Positions 1-13,416 are shown, counted from the first letter of the stretch. The stretch is DNA of 64,000 bases from Letharia columbiana (GCF_014066305.1 NW_023501040.1:1021001-1085000), one strand, 5' to 3'. The notes: a model not told the origin generated them from the letters alone. Numbers and translations are program-made.

Positions 1-1388
1 GCGGAAACCGGATCCGACTGCTTCAAGAGTTAACGCTGCGGAAGGGTTCTATGATGAAGGGTCAAAGTTCTGCTGCGTATCAAAATTTTCTATCCAGGTG
101 ACTTATGCTTTAGGTAGCTATTGAAGAGGGAAAGCCGATTCTCACAAATTTAGTAGGGAATCGATCAATTCCAGCACTACGGCCGCGATCCGCTTTGGGT
201 GACTCGCCTCCACCTTCAAAGCCTTCCCTGATACATCGACTGTTGAACTAGAAAGGCAGCCTTACCATGTTGGCAGTCAAGATCAAGACTGGCTCGCTAA
301 GGATCCCCCCCAAGGGCGCTCTTGATCACTTACAACCTCAAGTTGTAAGAATAAAGTGCGCCTGATACTGCTTTAACCTTGAGATCGTCGACGGACTAGG
401 CCCGTTCCGCTCCGCTGGGACGGGCTGCCTTCGGCCGATAAGTCTGTCTTCTTATAGGTGCTCACCACTTGTTTGTTCACGGAAGGATCTAGAACCGGCG
501 TCAACTGTTGGGTTTCTTCGTGTCAAGAAGGTGGGCTTCTCGGCCGTACGAGCCTTTAGCTCCATGCTTGTTTTAACTGCTACAGCGACACTCGTCGGTA
601 ACCCGCATTTTCCTCGTCCGTGCCGTGCATATGCATTTTCGTTCTCAGTGACTCGCATATGCATGATTCCGTCCTTCTACTTATCGACCAAGCAGACCAA
701 AGTGTCCCATGATCGTCGGCCACCCTCTCTTGAAGCGTCCTGTTGGCCGGTAATGCAAGGTCCCTTCTCAAAGCGCGTCACCCTACCCTGTTTCCCCGAT
801 CGAATGTTGGCATTCCTTTCAGTGCTAAGCATCACCTTTCCGGCGCACCTTTGAGAACGAAATCATGGATGTTGCTGATGGGTTTGCCAGGATCAACACC
901 TTAGCCATTCTCTTTCGGCTCCATATTACTTTCAAGACCCCACTTGTACTCACGTGCTGGACCTCTTTACCGCTGACATCGAATTTATGCCGGTCGAAAA
1001 AACCCTTGCAGCGTCATTGGGAGAGGTTTGAACCCTGCGCCAAGGCATTTCCCGTAAAATCCCACTTACCGGTATCCTTAGGTCCTAGTGCTATCCCGCA
1101 TCACGCTGGCTGGGACATGACATTGTACGACTTTGGTGGAGTGGGACCTATCGACGTGGCCCCTGCGTTAAAAATCCCGCAGGGCCAATTCAATCGATGG
1201 GTACCGCAATGAGGAATGGAAAACAGTACTTAGCATGTCGTCTCTTCATGTTCTCTTTCATTTTATTCGACCCCATCATCCTGCGTCCGCCTTTTTGAAA
1301 AAAGCTTTCAGACTTATCCTGAAGATATTCGTGGAAATTCTCTCCGTGCGATCAACATACGCAGTCTTGACATCACGACAACGTCATC
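1..1388. other. GC-balanced stretch, no gene recognised
   Basis: Several short open frames exist on both strands (the longest about 115 codons, 865-1212), but none shows a family motif, a signal peptide or a consistent splice pattern. A GC-rich imperfect hairpin lies near 390-425 (arms gcccgttcc / gggacgggc). The last part is presumably the promoter and 5' UTR of the gene starting at 1389. Base composition is normal, so RIP has not spread here. Confidence 0.5.
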
Positions 1389-2931
1389 ATGAGTGCGGAG
1401 AAAGTGCCAGTGGGCTATACAAATGGGACATCGTTCAAGTGGAATACAAGGGGACAGACTATTGCAGCTGCAACCGTTCTCCCAGCACTAGGACTGATAT
1501 GCGTGGTATTGCGCTTCTGGTCCAGACTTCACAGGCGGACTGGCCTTGGACTTGATGATGCGTTTATTGTTCCAGCACTGGTGAGTCTCCTCTTTGTGAG
1601 ATAGTAAACACTGGAAAAACTGGGGAATTGCTCACTTTCTGCGAATGAGCTCTGCGTTATTGGCCTAGGCATCACCCTGCTCGTTGGTGAGTCCCTATCT
1701 TCAGCCTCAACTCATCTCTTAATGAACACCTTGCAGGTATCGCAAAGAATGTCATAGCCCACACCACCCCTCCAGACCCCGACGCCGCCAACAAGGATGC
1801 CCAGTTGTATCAAATCACAGCCCCACAAGAACTGGTGGAAAAGGTTGGCTCCCCCTCAGTCCCTGAATATATCGTCTCTCATCTCATTCATCCGTGATTA
1901 GATGAAATTCGTGTTCTTTCTCCTTTCCGTTGCTGCCTATGGCTTTATAAAACTCAGCGTCCTGTTTTTCTACCGTCGCATCTTCGTCAAAGGCGCCTCT
2001 GCCAAGTTCGACATTGTCAGTAAGGTCGCTATTTGGATCACCTCAGCTTGGACGATTGCTTTCTTCCTCATACAGCTACTTCAGTGTGGGAAGAATATCG
2101 ACTCCCAGTGGGGGCCTATAATCGATGCGTCACGGTGTTTGGACAGCTTTCAGTATACCGATGCCTTGTTCATCAGCGATCTCATTACAGATCTTTTGGT
2201 GATATGTCTGCCAATACCAATTGTCAACCCTCCGCCCTGTGATGATACAAGACATCAGTTTCGCTAATCGTCTACAGGTTCTACAACTTCATATGACGAT
2301 GCAGCGAAGAATTGGAATCATCGGCGTCCTGTTACTGGGCACCATGTGCGTTACTACAAACCAACGCACAACCGTCGCCCAAACTGACGAATCGCAGGTC
2401 TATCGTAGCGTCAATAGTCCGAATAGTCTACGGGTTTCAAATCCAAGCCGCTGGCCTCGCAAAACCAACCGACGTCGACGGTACCTCCCTCTCCCTTCCT
2501 CTTGGTCCCGAAACCCCATCCAGCTAACACTGCTCCCACCCTCAGAAGGAGTGACAACGCTTCTCTACTGGGGAATGCTCGAAGCCGGCATCTCCCTCAT
2601 CGCCACCAACCTCCCCTCCCTACACTTTCTAGTCACGGAGAAATCCCTACAGCCCTTCGCCGCCAGCATCCGCACTGCGGTCTCGTTCAGCTCATTGCGG
2701 TCGCAGGCGTCAAAAGCTGGGACCGGGACTCGGTCACCGTATTCGAAGGTGCAGCAGAATGGATCGAAGGCGCCGGAGGTTCCGGTTTTGCGGAAAGGGT
2801 GGGAGAATGGAGGGGGGCTGGGGACCGTGGATACGTTCGCTATGTACGATATGGAACGTGCGGTGGAGGTTAGGGAGCCCGGGTTGGTTCACGTTGCGTG
2901 TGAGATGTGGCAGCAGGGGAATGTCATTTGA
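1389..2931 (+). CDS. PTH11-like integral membrane protein (fungal rhodopsin-domain family), 7 exons
   Basis: The product is a predicted seven-transmembrane protein of the fungal PTH11-like/SAT4 family, whose members sit in the plasma membrane and are thought to sense surface or nutrient cues. I built seven exons: 1389-1580, 1650-1686, 1737-1843, 1902-2222, 2278-2345, 2398-2480 and 2546-2931. All phases agree and give 397 aa. The introns are 50-69 bp with GT/AG ends and clear branch sites such as gctaatc and gctaaca. Family landmarks are an LGLDDAFIVPAL segment in helix 2, an LSVLFFYRRIF segment, a TDLLVICLPIPI helix, the QRRIGIIGVLLLGTM helix, the SIVASIVRIVYGFQ helix and a final LEAGISLIATNLPSLHFLV helix. 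The cytoplasmic tail of about 90 aa carries no recognised domain. No frameshift or nonsense codon is present although RIP-affected DNA starts 300 bp downstream. A decayed relative of its last exon lies at 32183-32735. The ligand is unknown. Confidence 0.85.
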
Positions 2932-3564
2932 GCCGAAACCTGGGCGATGGCTGGTGATGTTGTTTTCGCGGCGAGGAACTGGATCTGGGAGCGAATAACA
3001 AGTGAACTGGAGGCATGGACTTTTCATAACGATGTCTGCTCTCAAAGAATAGCGGAGATAAGTGGTAGTCTTTCCTATGTTTAGAATCATATCCTTCTTC
3101 ACCCTATGTAAGAGCGTGCTATGAGTTCTGAAATCCGTCCCACAGCCTTACGCCATCATCGAACGCCTGAGATTCAAAATGTTTTGGCATTCCCCACCAA
3201 AAATCGATATATATGTGATATTGCTTTCAAAAGCTCTTTCTAATACGTAAAATAATTATATATAGCTATTTTGTATAGCTTATAATTATATAAATCCTTT
3301 AAGACTCGCTTATCTTATCGTTGTTTATCTATATTATATATAATTAAAAAGTTATTTCATATCTCTAATAGTAGTTTTTATCGAAATTTAACCTCTACGC
3401 TTTTTAGTTATTATATTTTCTAATTATCTAATTTTTTACTATACTTTAAATCTAATATTAGAGAGATTTAAAGAAATTATTCTATTCTTTTTAAATAGTT
3501 TTAATAGATTATATTCTCGATTTTAACGTTATTATTATATCTTATTATTATTATATTATCTTAT

Positions 3565-3830
3565 TACGAGTTTAAATCTATAAATTAAATTTATAATCTA
3601 TTTTTTTAATTAAAGCTATCGAGTAAATTTAATAAGCGAACTTTAATAAGCGATATTTAAATTCTTTATCTTTAAATAATTATAAGACTAAATTTTAGAA
3701 TTCTTAAATTATTAAAATATCTAAATTACGCTCTATAATTTAAAAAAAAATCGAAAGATTTTAATAGAAAATAGAAAAGTAATTGTAAAATTAAATAATA
3801 TACATCTATTTTTTTTATTAAGGCTATCGA
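3565..3830 (-). repeat. Repeat A, partial copy
   Basis: It starts at the family end acgagt and keeps the internal landmarks ctatcgagtaaatttaataa and gcgatatttaaatt followed by an A-rich tract, then breaks off into a second partial copy. Confidence 0.6.
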
Positions 3831-4016
3831 CTATCGAGTAAATTTAATAAGCGAACTTATTACGAATTTCTTTACTAGACGTTTCAATTAAGCTTAATAT
3901 CTTAATACTATAATATTATAAAAACTTCTTCTACTATAAATCTTCTTTAATTTATTAATTATTATATAATATATATATTATTTATATATATAATTTCACT
4001 TAGAACTATTTCTTAA

Positions 4017-4340
4017 TAAAACTTTTAATAAGCGATATTTGAAATTCTTATCTTTAAATATTTATAAGATTAAATTTTATATTTTTTTAAAATTAAAGAG
4101 CTTAAACTACGCTCTATAATTAAAAGAAATAATCTTAAAATTTTAATAGAAAATAAAAAAGTTATTCTATTTATAAATAACTTATATCTACTTTTTAATA
4201 AGAGATAACGATAAGATCTCGAAAGAGCTAGCGAGTTAACTTAAACTATCTAGTTAAAAGACGTAATAATCTTAAATTTATAATTAACTATATATATAAA
4301 TTTAAGATCTTTTAGCTTAGCTCTATTTTATTTTATTATA
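4017..4340 (-). repeat. Repeat A, partial copy
   Basis: It shares aataagcgatatttgaaatt, the ttttaatagaaaataaaaaa tract and the distal ttagcttagctctatttt end with the other copies. The first ~100 bp of the family are missing. Confidence 0.6.
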
Positions 4341-4631
4341 TATATTTATTATATCTTCTTCTATTATTATATCTCGCTATTATTATATCTTAATACGTTA
4401 TTCTCGATTTATTCTTTAAGTTATTTATTCGCTAACTTTATAAGAGTAACTATTTTAAATAGCTTATAGATATATATATATTACTATATAAATAGAAGCT
4501 ATAGAAGTATATTTAAAAGATTTCTCTTAAGTTATTAATCGTAATAACTTTAATTAGATAAAAAGAATTCTCTATAAAGATTATTAACGTAATAATATAT
4601 ATTTTTAATAACTCGATTAAATAATAACTTA

Positions 4632-5037
4632 TTAGTATATATAAAAGAATAAGATAGAACTAAGCTTGAAAATCTTGAATTTATATATACAGTCAATTAT
4701 TAATTCGAGTCCTCTACGCTTTTTGGCTAGATCGGCTAACTCATCGCGGATAAATAAATTAGCGTCCGTAACTATTAAAAATCTCTCCCTCTACTTTTAA
4801 CCCTTTAATAACTTTACTATTTTCTATTAAAATTTTAAGATTCTTTTCTTAAATTATAGTCTAGAACTTGCGTTTTTCAAAAACGAGAAAATTTCAAAAT
4901 TTGGTCTTATAATTATTAAAGCGCAAGGAATTCAAATATCGCTCATCAAAGTTCGCTTACCAAAATTTACTCGACAGCCCTAATCAAAAAAAATGGTTAT
5001 GAATTTAATTTATAGGCCTTTACTCGTTTTTAATTAA
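4632..5037 (+). repeat. Repeat A, near-complete copy
   Basis: It runs from the family start ttagtatatataaaag to the family end cctttactcgt. It is one of the less mutated copies; several CpA and TpG sites survive near 4870-5030. It forms a head-to-head inverted pair with the copy at 5038-5405. Confidence 0.75.
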
Positions 5038-5405
5038 ATTTAATAAGCGATCTTTAATGAGCGAACTTTGATGAGCGAACTTTGATAGGCGATATTTAGA
5101 TTCCTTGCTTATTAATAATTATAGGATCAAATTTTAAAATTCTTAAAAATTTGGAAAGCGCAAACAACGCTCCACAATTTTAAAAAAAAATCTCAAAATT
5201 TCAATAGAAAACAAAAAAGTTATTTCTATTGTAAGTAACGTACACCTGTTTTTTTAATAAGGGGCCTCGAGAGGGTTAGCGGGCTAACTTAGTCGGTCTA
5301 ATTAAAGAGCGTAGTAACTTTAAATTTATAATTAGCTATATATATAAATTTAAGACTTCTTAAATTAATTCTATCTTATTCTTTTATATATACTAATTTA
5401 ATAAT
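5038..5405 (-). repeat. Repeat A, inverted copy facing 4632-5037
   Basis: This is the reverse complement of the neighbouring copy over most of its length. It lacks the terminal ~35 bp at the junction and ends at the family terminus ttttatatatactaat. Confidence 0.7.
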
Positions 5406-5592
5406 AGTTATTTAAAGTTATTTAAATTAATTATACTCTATTAAAATTTTACTCTTATACTTTCTAACTATCGTTTTTTCTAGTTATTTAATTTTATACT
5501 ATACTTAAAATCTAGTCTCGAAGAGATTTAATAAAATTTATCTATTCTATATATCTAATATATCTAATATTCTTAACTCTATTAAATCTATA

Positions 5593-5851
5593 ACGAGTAA
5601 AGATCTATAAATTAAATTTATAATTTTTTTTTAATTAGAGCTATCGAGTAAGTAGGTAAGCGAACTTTAATAAGAAAACTTTAATAAGCGATATTTAAAT
5701 TTCTTATACTTTAATAATTATAGAACTAAATCTAATAATTCTTTTTTTATCTAAAAGTCTATATTTTATTCTATAATTTAAAAAAAGAAATTCTAAAATT
5801 TTAATAGAAAATAAAAAAGTTATTTTAAAATTAAATAATATATATCTAATT
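5593..5851 (-). repeat. Repeat A, partial copy next to the gypsy insertion
   Basis: It begins with acgagtaaagatctataaat and stops after the A-rich tract. A second partial copy starts right behind it and is the one split by the gypsy element (5852-5872 continuing at 13417). Confidence 0.6.
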
Positions 5852-5872
5852 AAGACTATTCGACTATCTAGC

Positions 5873-6055
5873 TATTAGAGACTTAATAATATATATAATA
5901 ACTCTATATTATAGTATAAAGAGAATACTATCTATATAGAATTATTATAAGTATATAAACTTTATAGTAAGATAGAAAGATCGAAAGGTCTTAATACGCT
6001 AAGCCTAATTAGGCCATAATATAAGTAAGATCGTAAGATTATTAAAATCGTAATA
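5873..6055 (-). repeat. Gypsy LTR (3' LTR in element orientation)
   Basis: It is 183 bp, the same length as the partner at 13229-13411, and differs from it mainly by C/T and G/A exchanges. The left flank carries the target duplication ctagc. Confidence 0.85.
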
Positions 6056-8880
6056 TTACCCTCTTTTTTAATTCGAAGCTTCGGCGATAACTACTATATA
6101 GTAGATATCGATCTTATAAGAAATATATCTAGACGTATATAAAGTAATATCCTTAAGTGTATTAACTTAGTATTTCATTATAGAGTTAAGATCTTCTTAT
6201 AAGTTAATATCGCTATTATAGATTAGTAGCGCTAATAGAGAAGACTATTCTAAAGATCTTTTAAATAATAAATAAGAGTTAATAACCTCGAGGTGGTAAT
6301 AATAAAAGTCTACTATTAGATCTAGATATCCTACTATATTCATAAATAATTATTAAAATAGATTTTCCTCGTTCTTAGAGTCTCTATATCTAATTTTATA
6401 TATTAGATATCCCCTCTTACTAGTTAAGAAATTATTCTTTTATTTATCTAGTTTAAATTAAACTATTTCTTTAATATCATAGATTTTATCTTCTTTATCG
6501 ATGTCGATAGATAATAGTAAAGACTTAATCTATTCTAATAACAGGTTATTATTATCGAGATATAATAGTTATAAATAAAAGATAAAGTAAATACTATTTA
6601 TAAAAGTCGAGAGTTCTAATTTATAAGCGAAATTATTTAAAGCTTTAGTAATTTTAAATAATTCGAAATTTTTATAGTCTAGTAATTTACTAAGGCGTAT
6701 AATTTTAATATTTTTTCTATTAAATATAATTATATCTTTAACTCTAAATTTTAATATTAGAAGTTAATAATAATTAGTTTACTTCTTCTATAAAGTTTAT
6801 AATTATTTAAACTAACTTCTTAGATAATTTCTTATAATATTTATCTTCTCGATAAATTTATTACTAGCTAACTTAATATCTCTCTTCGCTCTTTAATTAA
6901 CGAATTAATTCTAAGGGATTAGAGATTCTATTCTTAAGCGGGGAATATATTCTTTAATAAGAAGAAATAATAATACTCTTGATAAGGCGTTCTTATCGAA
7001 GTTAGCTTCGAACTCTACTATTAATAATAAATCTATTTAATTATCTTAATTATAATTAATATAAACTTTAAGATATTATTTTAGAATAGCGTTAGCGTTC
7101 TTTATCTATTTATTAATTTTCGAGTAAAACGTAGTAGAGAGTTTAAGTTTAATTCTAATTCTTTCGTATAGTCTTCTTTAGAAATATATCGTAAATTAAG
7201 TATCTCGGTCGAAGATAATAATAAATAGATATTCTTTCTCTCGCTATATGAATTCGATAAAGATCTAAACTATTATTTTTACTTTTAGAGAGTTTAAGAA
7301 AACGAATTTCTTCTTCTTATTAAGTTTATCTATAATTATTATAATATATTAATAGAGATATTTATATTTAAGATAAATAGATAGTAATATAATAAAGTTA
7401 ATAAAAATATCTTATTAGTATTATTTGAAAATAGAAAGAAGTTTAAGTAGATCTTATTTATTCTTTCTATAGGTCTTAAATCTTTTATAGATATAATAGC
7501 TCTTAATATAGTAAGTAATAAAATTTATTATTTTTAATTAATAGTAAAGTTTATTTACTCTATTATAAATTAATAATCTATTAACGTAATCTTCGAGTAA
7601 AGAATTATAAATATCTCTAATAATTTTAATTCGTAATTTAGAAATATTTAATATATATAATCTATTATTAATATATAATAATTTGTCGTAAAAGTAATAA
7701 TTATCTAGTTTTAGCTTAAGATTATTCTTAATTATTTTAAGTAATAGCTTTCTCTATTTAGATATCTTTAATTAAATAATTTTCTAAGCGATATCGTTAT
7801 AATTATAAATATCTTTTATTTAATATAATAGTTTGAAAATATTAATAGTAGAGATTTCTCTTAATTCTTCTAAGAACTCCTCTTAAGAAGTCTCTATCGA
7901 GACTCTTAATAATAATTCTTTATTAGACTTCTTATTATTAATATTATCTTATTCGCTAAATTTATATAATATTATAATTAGAGAGATAATATTTTCTCTT
8001 ATATCGTTTAGAAGTATAATAGTAAGATATATAGCGTTCTTAATACCTTCGTTAAGATTATTATCTTTAAGAATTATATAATATTAATAATAAATATAAT
8101 TATTATTTTTATTTTTAGATAGATCTTTTACTCGTCGAATAAGGCTATTAGATTTAATATTTTATTTCTCTAAGCGATAGATAATACGAAAGTTAAATTT
8201 AAAGAGAAACTTCGTCTATCTTATTTAATAGGATTTAAATTATTTAAAAAATATAAAGTATTATAAGTTTTTATAATCTAAAATAACTTTAATAAGATTC
8301 TCGATAGAGGTATTAGTTAGTTTAGAGTGTTATTTCTTAAAGGCCTATATTATAATTATAAGTTTCTTATTATAAATATTATAATTATACTCTATAGAAG
8401 ATATCTTTTTAAAGAAAAATATTATAGATTTAAATATTTTATTTTTATTTTCTTATAATAAAATAATAATAACTATAAAATTAAACGTATTCGTTTCTAG
8501 CTAAGTCTTTTTATTTAAGTTAAAGTATATAAGTATAGAGATAGTAGTAAAAGCTTTCTTAAGTATTTCGAAAGCGAGTTATTTAAAATACTCTTAAGCT
8601 TATAAATAGATAAAGTCTTTCTTCTATTAAGTATAAGTAAAATTTATTAGAAATATAATAATTTTAGAGTACCTTATAATAAACTTTCGATAGAAATTAG
8701 CGAATTTTAGAAATATTTATATATCTTTAATATATCTAGATTTTTTTATTAAGTAATAATCTTAATTTTCTTTATATTTATTTCTACTTCTTTCGTAGTA
8801 ATAATTAATTCTAAATATTTAACTTTAATAATATAAAAATTATATTTATTAATATTAAGATAGAGATTAGCTTATCGAAG

Positions 8881-9170
8881 TTTCTTTAATATCTTTTCTA
8901 TATACTAAATATACTTATTTTTAATATTACTATAGATAAGAATATTATCTAAATAGATAATATAGAATATATTTAAATATTCGCGTAAGATATTATTAAT
9001 AAATATTTGAAAAGTAATAGAGATATTATATAATTTAAAAGGTATTATTATATATTCGAATAGACTATATCGAGTAAGAAATATAATTTTTTTCTTATAA
9101 CTCTTTTTTTACTTTAATCTCGTTAAAAGTAACTATAATATCGAATTTACTATATATCTTCGCCGTATAT
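8881..9170 (-). pseudogene. Reverse transcriptase core of the gypsy element
   Basis: Minus-strand translation gives an FLTRYSLFEY-like block, a PF(G/K)L block, TFQIFIN(N/D)I, and the catalytic box as YLDNILIYS. In Ty3/gypsy enzymes this box is Y-L-D-D-I-L-I-Y-S; here the second aspartate codon GAT has become AAT, a RIP-type G-to-A change. The reading frame shifts and stops occur, so this is a relic. The box with I-L-I-Y after the aspartates is typical of Ty3/gypsy rather than Ty1/copia. Confidence 0.8.
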
Positions 9171-9831
9171 AATTTAGCGAGGGTCTTCTTAATTAATAAG
9201 AGAGTATTTCGATTAGAGATAGTAAATATATTTAGAGCTTTATAGTTTATATATAGTCTAAGTTCTCTATCGAGTTTCTTTATAATTAGAATAAGTATTA
9301 TATAGAGAGAAGTACTTAATCTAATATAGCCTTTCTCTAATATCTTATTAATATATTTCTTTACGACTAATATCTAATCTTTAGAGAGTTTATAAACCCT
9401 CTTCGATAATGAAATAATTTCTTTTTTAAAATATATTTTATAGTCGATAGAGCGATGAGTGGAAAGTTTATTAGCTTTAATAGAATTTTAAATATCTAGC
9501 TATTCGTGATATACTATAGAAACTTATTTTTATAGCTATTTTATAGTTAGAGGTTTCTTTCTTAGTTTATAAAAGAATTTTTTATAATCTTTTATTATAA
9601 TAGCGACGACGTTAGTAGTAAATTTCGCTTTCTTATTAATAGAGTTAGAAAGTTATTCGAAGTTTTAGAGTTATATAATAATAACTTAATTCTCTAATTT
9701 CTTAATTATCTTAGTAAAGATATAGGCGAAAATCTCTACTATATTCTTTTTTTAAATATAATCTTTATTATATAATTTAAATTCTTTTTTAAAAACTTAT
9801 TATTACTCTAAATAGTAATAAGTTTATTATA

Positions 9832-10268
9832 TTAGTATATATAAAAGAATAAGATAGGGCTAAGCTTGAAAACCTTGAATTTGTATGTGCAGCCAATCAT
9901 CAATTCGGGTTCGCTACGCTCTTTGGTTAGACCGGCTGAGTCATCGCGGGTAAATAAATTAGCGTCCGCAACCATCAAAAACTCGCCCTCCCACGCCTCC
10001 CTCATCAAAAAATAGGTATACATTATTGACACATAGAATTACTTTTTTGTTTTCTATTAAAATTTTGAGATTTTTTTTTTTAATTTTGAAGCGCTGTTTG
10101 TGCTTTCCGAATTTTTATGAATTCTGAGATTTAGTCTTATAATTATTAAAGCGCAAGGAATTCAAATATCGCTCACCAAAGTTCGCTCACCAAAGATCGC
10201 TCACCTACTTACTCGATAGCCTTAATTAAAAAAATGATTATGAATTTAATTCATAGGCCTTTACTCGT
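9832..10268 (+). repeat. Repeat A, full copy nested in the gypsy element
   Basis: It is 437 bp from ttagtatatataaaagaata to cctttactcgt and is the least mutated copy in the window, with many CpA/TpG sites left. It starts with a TATA-like tatatataaaag. Its sequence state implies that it arrived after most of the RIP on the host gypsy element. Confidence 0.75.
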
Positions 10269-10347
10269 AATAAATAATTAAATATTTAGTAATTTAAATT
10301 AAGTGTAATAGTTCTAAATCTAAAGAATATATAAGAATTATACTATT

Positions 10348-10896
10348 CTATATCTGTAAATCTGAAAAGTTTCTGCTAAATTTCAAATTGCTAATCTTAT
10401 AAATAGGGCTGAAATTAAGAATTCCGCCGATTTAGCAACTATCTCAAAAATCAGTCAAAATTCCGCCGATTCAATAACTATTTTAATCTTTTTTATTAAT
10501 TCTGCCAGTTTAGCAGTAATACGCATAAAAAAAAAGTTTTAATAATCGATATTACGATAATAAGATTCTACGATAATAAGTATTAACGCTAACTTAAATT
10601 TAGCTATAAAATTAAACGATTTAATAAAATTAGTCGCGTAGATAATACTCTAATATAGCGTATATTAATAATAATATATATTAATGCTATATATATATAG
10701 AATAGTACTTAGAGTATATTAGAGTATATTATATAAAATTTTTAAAGTTATTAAATTTTTTTAAAGTTGCTAAATTAATAGAACTAGCGAAAAGAATTAA
10801 ATATAGATAAAGTCTACTTAATAGACTAAATCGTGCTTATAATATAAACCCGACGGAAATCGTACGAAAATTCACTTTTCAGATTTATAGATATAG
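10348..10896. mobile_element. MITE B, copy 1, nested in the gypsy element
   Basis: The ~549-bp non-coding element has terminal inverted repeats of about 22 bp (left ctatatctgtaaatctgaaa, the right end being its near-exact reverse complement). A second copy in the same orientation lies at 46043-46617, with matching internal blocks such as cgatttaataaaattagt. No open frame is present, so it would depend on a transposase encoded elsewhere. Its superfamily and target duplication are not clear. Confidence 0.7.
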
Positions 10897-13228
10897 TTAT
10901 AGTATTTCTAAAATAATATTAAATTATCTTAATAAGATAATTAAGTATTAAAGTTCTTTTATATAATCTTTTAAGATAAGTTTTATTAAGGCTATATATA
11001 TAATATTAGAAATAAAAATTAATTTATTATCGACTAATCGTAATTTATAGAGTTATATTAATATTACTTTAGATAACTTATTTATTTTAATAAAAGATAT
11101 ATTTATAAAGCTTAATATTAAAGTTTCGATATCTAAAAGATAATTAATTTTAATCTATTCTATTAGTATAATAATTTTTCTATAAAAATCTAATTAGCGT
11201 TTATTTTATAAAGAGATTTCGATAGTAATAGTATACGCGAACAGAGAGACGGAAGCGAATATTCTTTCTATTTTTAACTCTTTAATTTTTATATATAAGG
11301 CTTCTAGGTCTCTAGCGGCGACTTAATTAGAGATATTTAATTTTTTAATTCTTATAATAATTCGACGAAGATATTTTTCTTAACGTCGACGGCTTTTAGA
11401 ATTATATTAATTTATTCTTTTATTAATAGATCTATATTATTGTATAGAATACTATTATCGCTAAAATAATATTTAATCTTTAAATACTTAAAATATCTAT
11501 CTTCTTTTTAAATTCTATTTATTAATAATTTAAGATATTTATATTTTTATATATTAAAATTTTCGATAATAATATTATTATTTCTTCTAGTAAAGAAAGT
11601 ATTACGTTAATTATTCGAGGAGATAAAGTTTTTATTAATTTTATTAGTCTCTTTCTTACTCTTTAAATCTAATATATTATTAATAGCTCAAAGATCTATA
11701 TCTAGTACTTATAGAAAAATAATTAATTCTTAAAAAGTGTTAAAAGATTATTTTAAAATCTAATATTTTAGATATATAGAGATTAGTCGTTTTAGATTAA
11801 ATATCTTATAAATATTAGTAAATCTTAAGAAAGCGATAGCTGTAGAGAATCGTACATAGAAGTTCTTAAACGATTCCTTCTTATCTATTACTTCTATATT
11901 AAATTTAGAATTAAATATCTTAATATTTAATTTAGTAATCTTATCGTATATTTCGAATATATTATCTAGTTTATTAATTATTTCTTAAACAATTTAATAT
12001 AAATCTAAGATATCTTCGTTTACTCTTATTTTAATAATATCGTAAGTAGTAAACTTATAATAGTTTTATATATAATCGATTTTCTTAAGTTTAATAGAGA
12101 AGATTATAGCGCTTTATTTAAATTTCGTTTTAAGATATTAACGCTAGCTATCTTACTTAATTTAATTATTAATACTATAAAAATCCGAGATATCGAAATA
12201 TTATTTATTTAATTTTATATTCTCTACGCGATTCGTAATAGAGATATAATATAAATTTCGATAGATATTATTAATAGAAATATTCGACTAACGAGATATA
12301 GATATAATCTCTATATCTTTTTTATTAAAGTTTTCTAAATTAGCTAATATATAAGATTATTACTTTTTTAACTATTATTTTTTATACTTTAAGTCTTATT
12401 TAAGTTTCTTATTTTCTTTAGTAAATTTCGTAATATTAATATGATATCTATTATATAAACCTCGAAGTTTATTATTAATTTCTCACTTATAGAATAATTA
12501 GCTATTACTATTATTTAGCTAGATAATAATTATTAATATCTCTATCTTAGTATAAGCGATATTCTAATTAAATTATTTATTTTATTATTAAAATATCTTA
12601 ATATTACGACTAATAGTTCGAAAGCTCTCTATTAAAGTCTTTAATTTATTATATTAAATATTAGAAGTATTAATAATACTTTTTATAAAATTCTACGAAT
12701 TAATAATAGATATAAAGATTATAATAAACTTTTTTTCGATAATATCTATAAGTTATACTTCGATATAATCTAAATTAAGTTTAATAATATATCTTCTAGA
12801 GATAGAATACTTTCTTTTACGTCGTGCGGATAATATAGTAATATTTAAGATCTTTTTATTAAAGTTCTTAAGTTCTTCTAGATAATAATATATCTATAAC
12901 TCACTTATAATGATTTAACTTTATATATTATTTAAATTTAAGATTAATAAGTTTACTAGTATTAAGCTAGTAAGAGTATAAAAAAGATTTAATCTAAAGT
13001 CTATTTCTTTTAATATATTAAAGATTTTTTTTTTTTTAGATTCTTATTTAATCTAGCTAGATTAACCTTTATATAAATAAAAGACTTTCTTTTAAATAAT
13101 CTTTCGAGTAGTAAGCTTCTTTAACTATAACTACTAACTTCTTGAAAATAAACTCTCTTTTTAATTATATATTTAATATAACTAGTAAGTAAATCGCTAT
13201 CGCTCTAGAAGAAAGATAGATAATATTA

Positions 13229-13411
13229 TATTAAAAACTTAATAATATATATAATAACTCTATATTATAATATAAAGAGAATACTATTTATATAGAATTA
13301 TTATAAGTATATAAGCTTTATAGTAAGATAGAACGATCGAAAGGCCTTAGTACGCTAAGTCTAATTAGGTTATAATATAAGTAAGATCGTAAGATTATTG
13401 AAACCGTAATA
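13229..13411 (-). repeat. Gypsy LTR (5' LTR in element orientation)
   Basis: It is 183 bp, partner of 5873-6055, and is followed by the target duplication ctagc at 13412-13416. Confidence 0.85.
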
Positions 13412-13416
13412 CTAGC

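Larger units (their letters stand above)
3240..5872. repeat. RIP-degraded AT-rich repeat block, mostly repeat A fragments
   Basis: The composition changes abruptly near 3240 to a very AT-rich sequence in which CpA and TpG are almost absent and TpA is in excess, the footprint of repeat-induced point mutation. Most of the block consists of whole or partial copies of one ~437-bp repeat (repeat A, listed separately) in both orientations. No translatable frame survives. Confidence 0.8.
5873..13411 (-). mobile_element. Ty3/gypsy LTR retrotransposon, RIP-inactivated
   Basis: Two 183-bp direct repeats (5873-6055 and 13229-13411) bound a 7.5-kb element flanked by the 5-bp duplication ctagc (5868-5872 and 13412-13416). 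The LTR ends read tatta...taata, that is TGTTA...TAACA after CpA-to-TpA change. Orientation is minus: a purine tract (aaaaaagagggtaa on the minus strand) directly precedes the LTR at 6055, and minus-strand translation near 8930-9130 gives a recognisable gypsy reverse transcriptase. Stops from C-to-T and G-to-A changes are everywhere, so no protein can be made. A repeat A copy (9832-10268) and a MITE B copy (10348-10896) are nested inside, leaving about 6.5 kb of original element. The integrase and gag regions are too mutated for me to place. Confidence 0.85.

Noticed and set aside
390..425. GC-rich hairpin as a terminator or structured RNA
   Set aside because: It is short and imperfect, and no neighbouring transcript gives it a role.
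531..1212. Overlapping frames of 107 and 115 codons
   Set aside because: No motif, biased amino-acid make-up, and no splice or promoter support.
9832..10032. Minus-strand frame of 66 codons in the AT-rich block
   Set aside because: It lies fully inside the least mutated repeat A copy and is absent from other copies.
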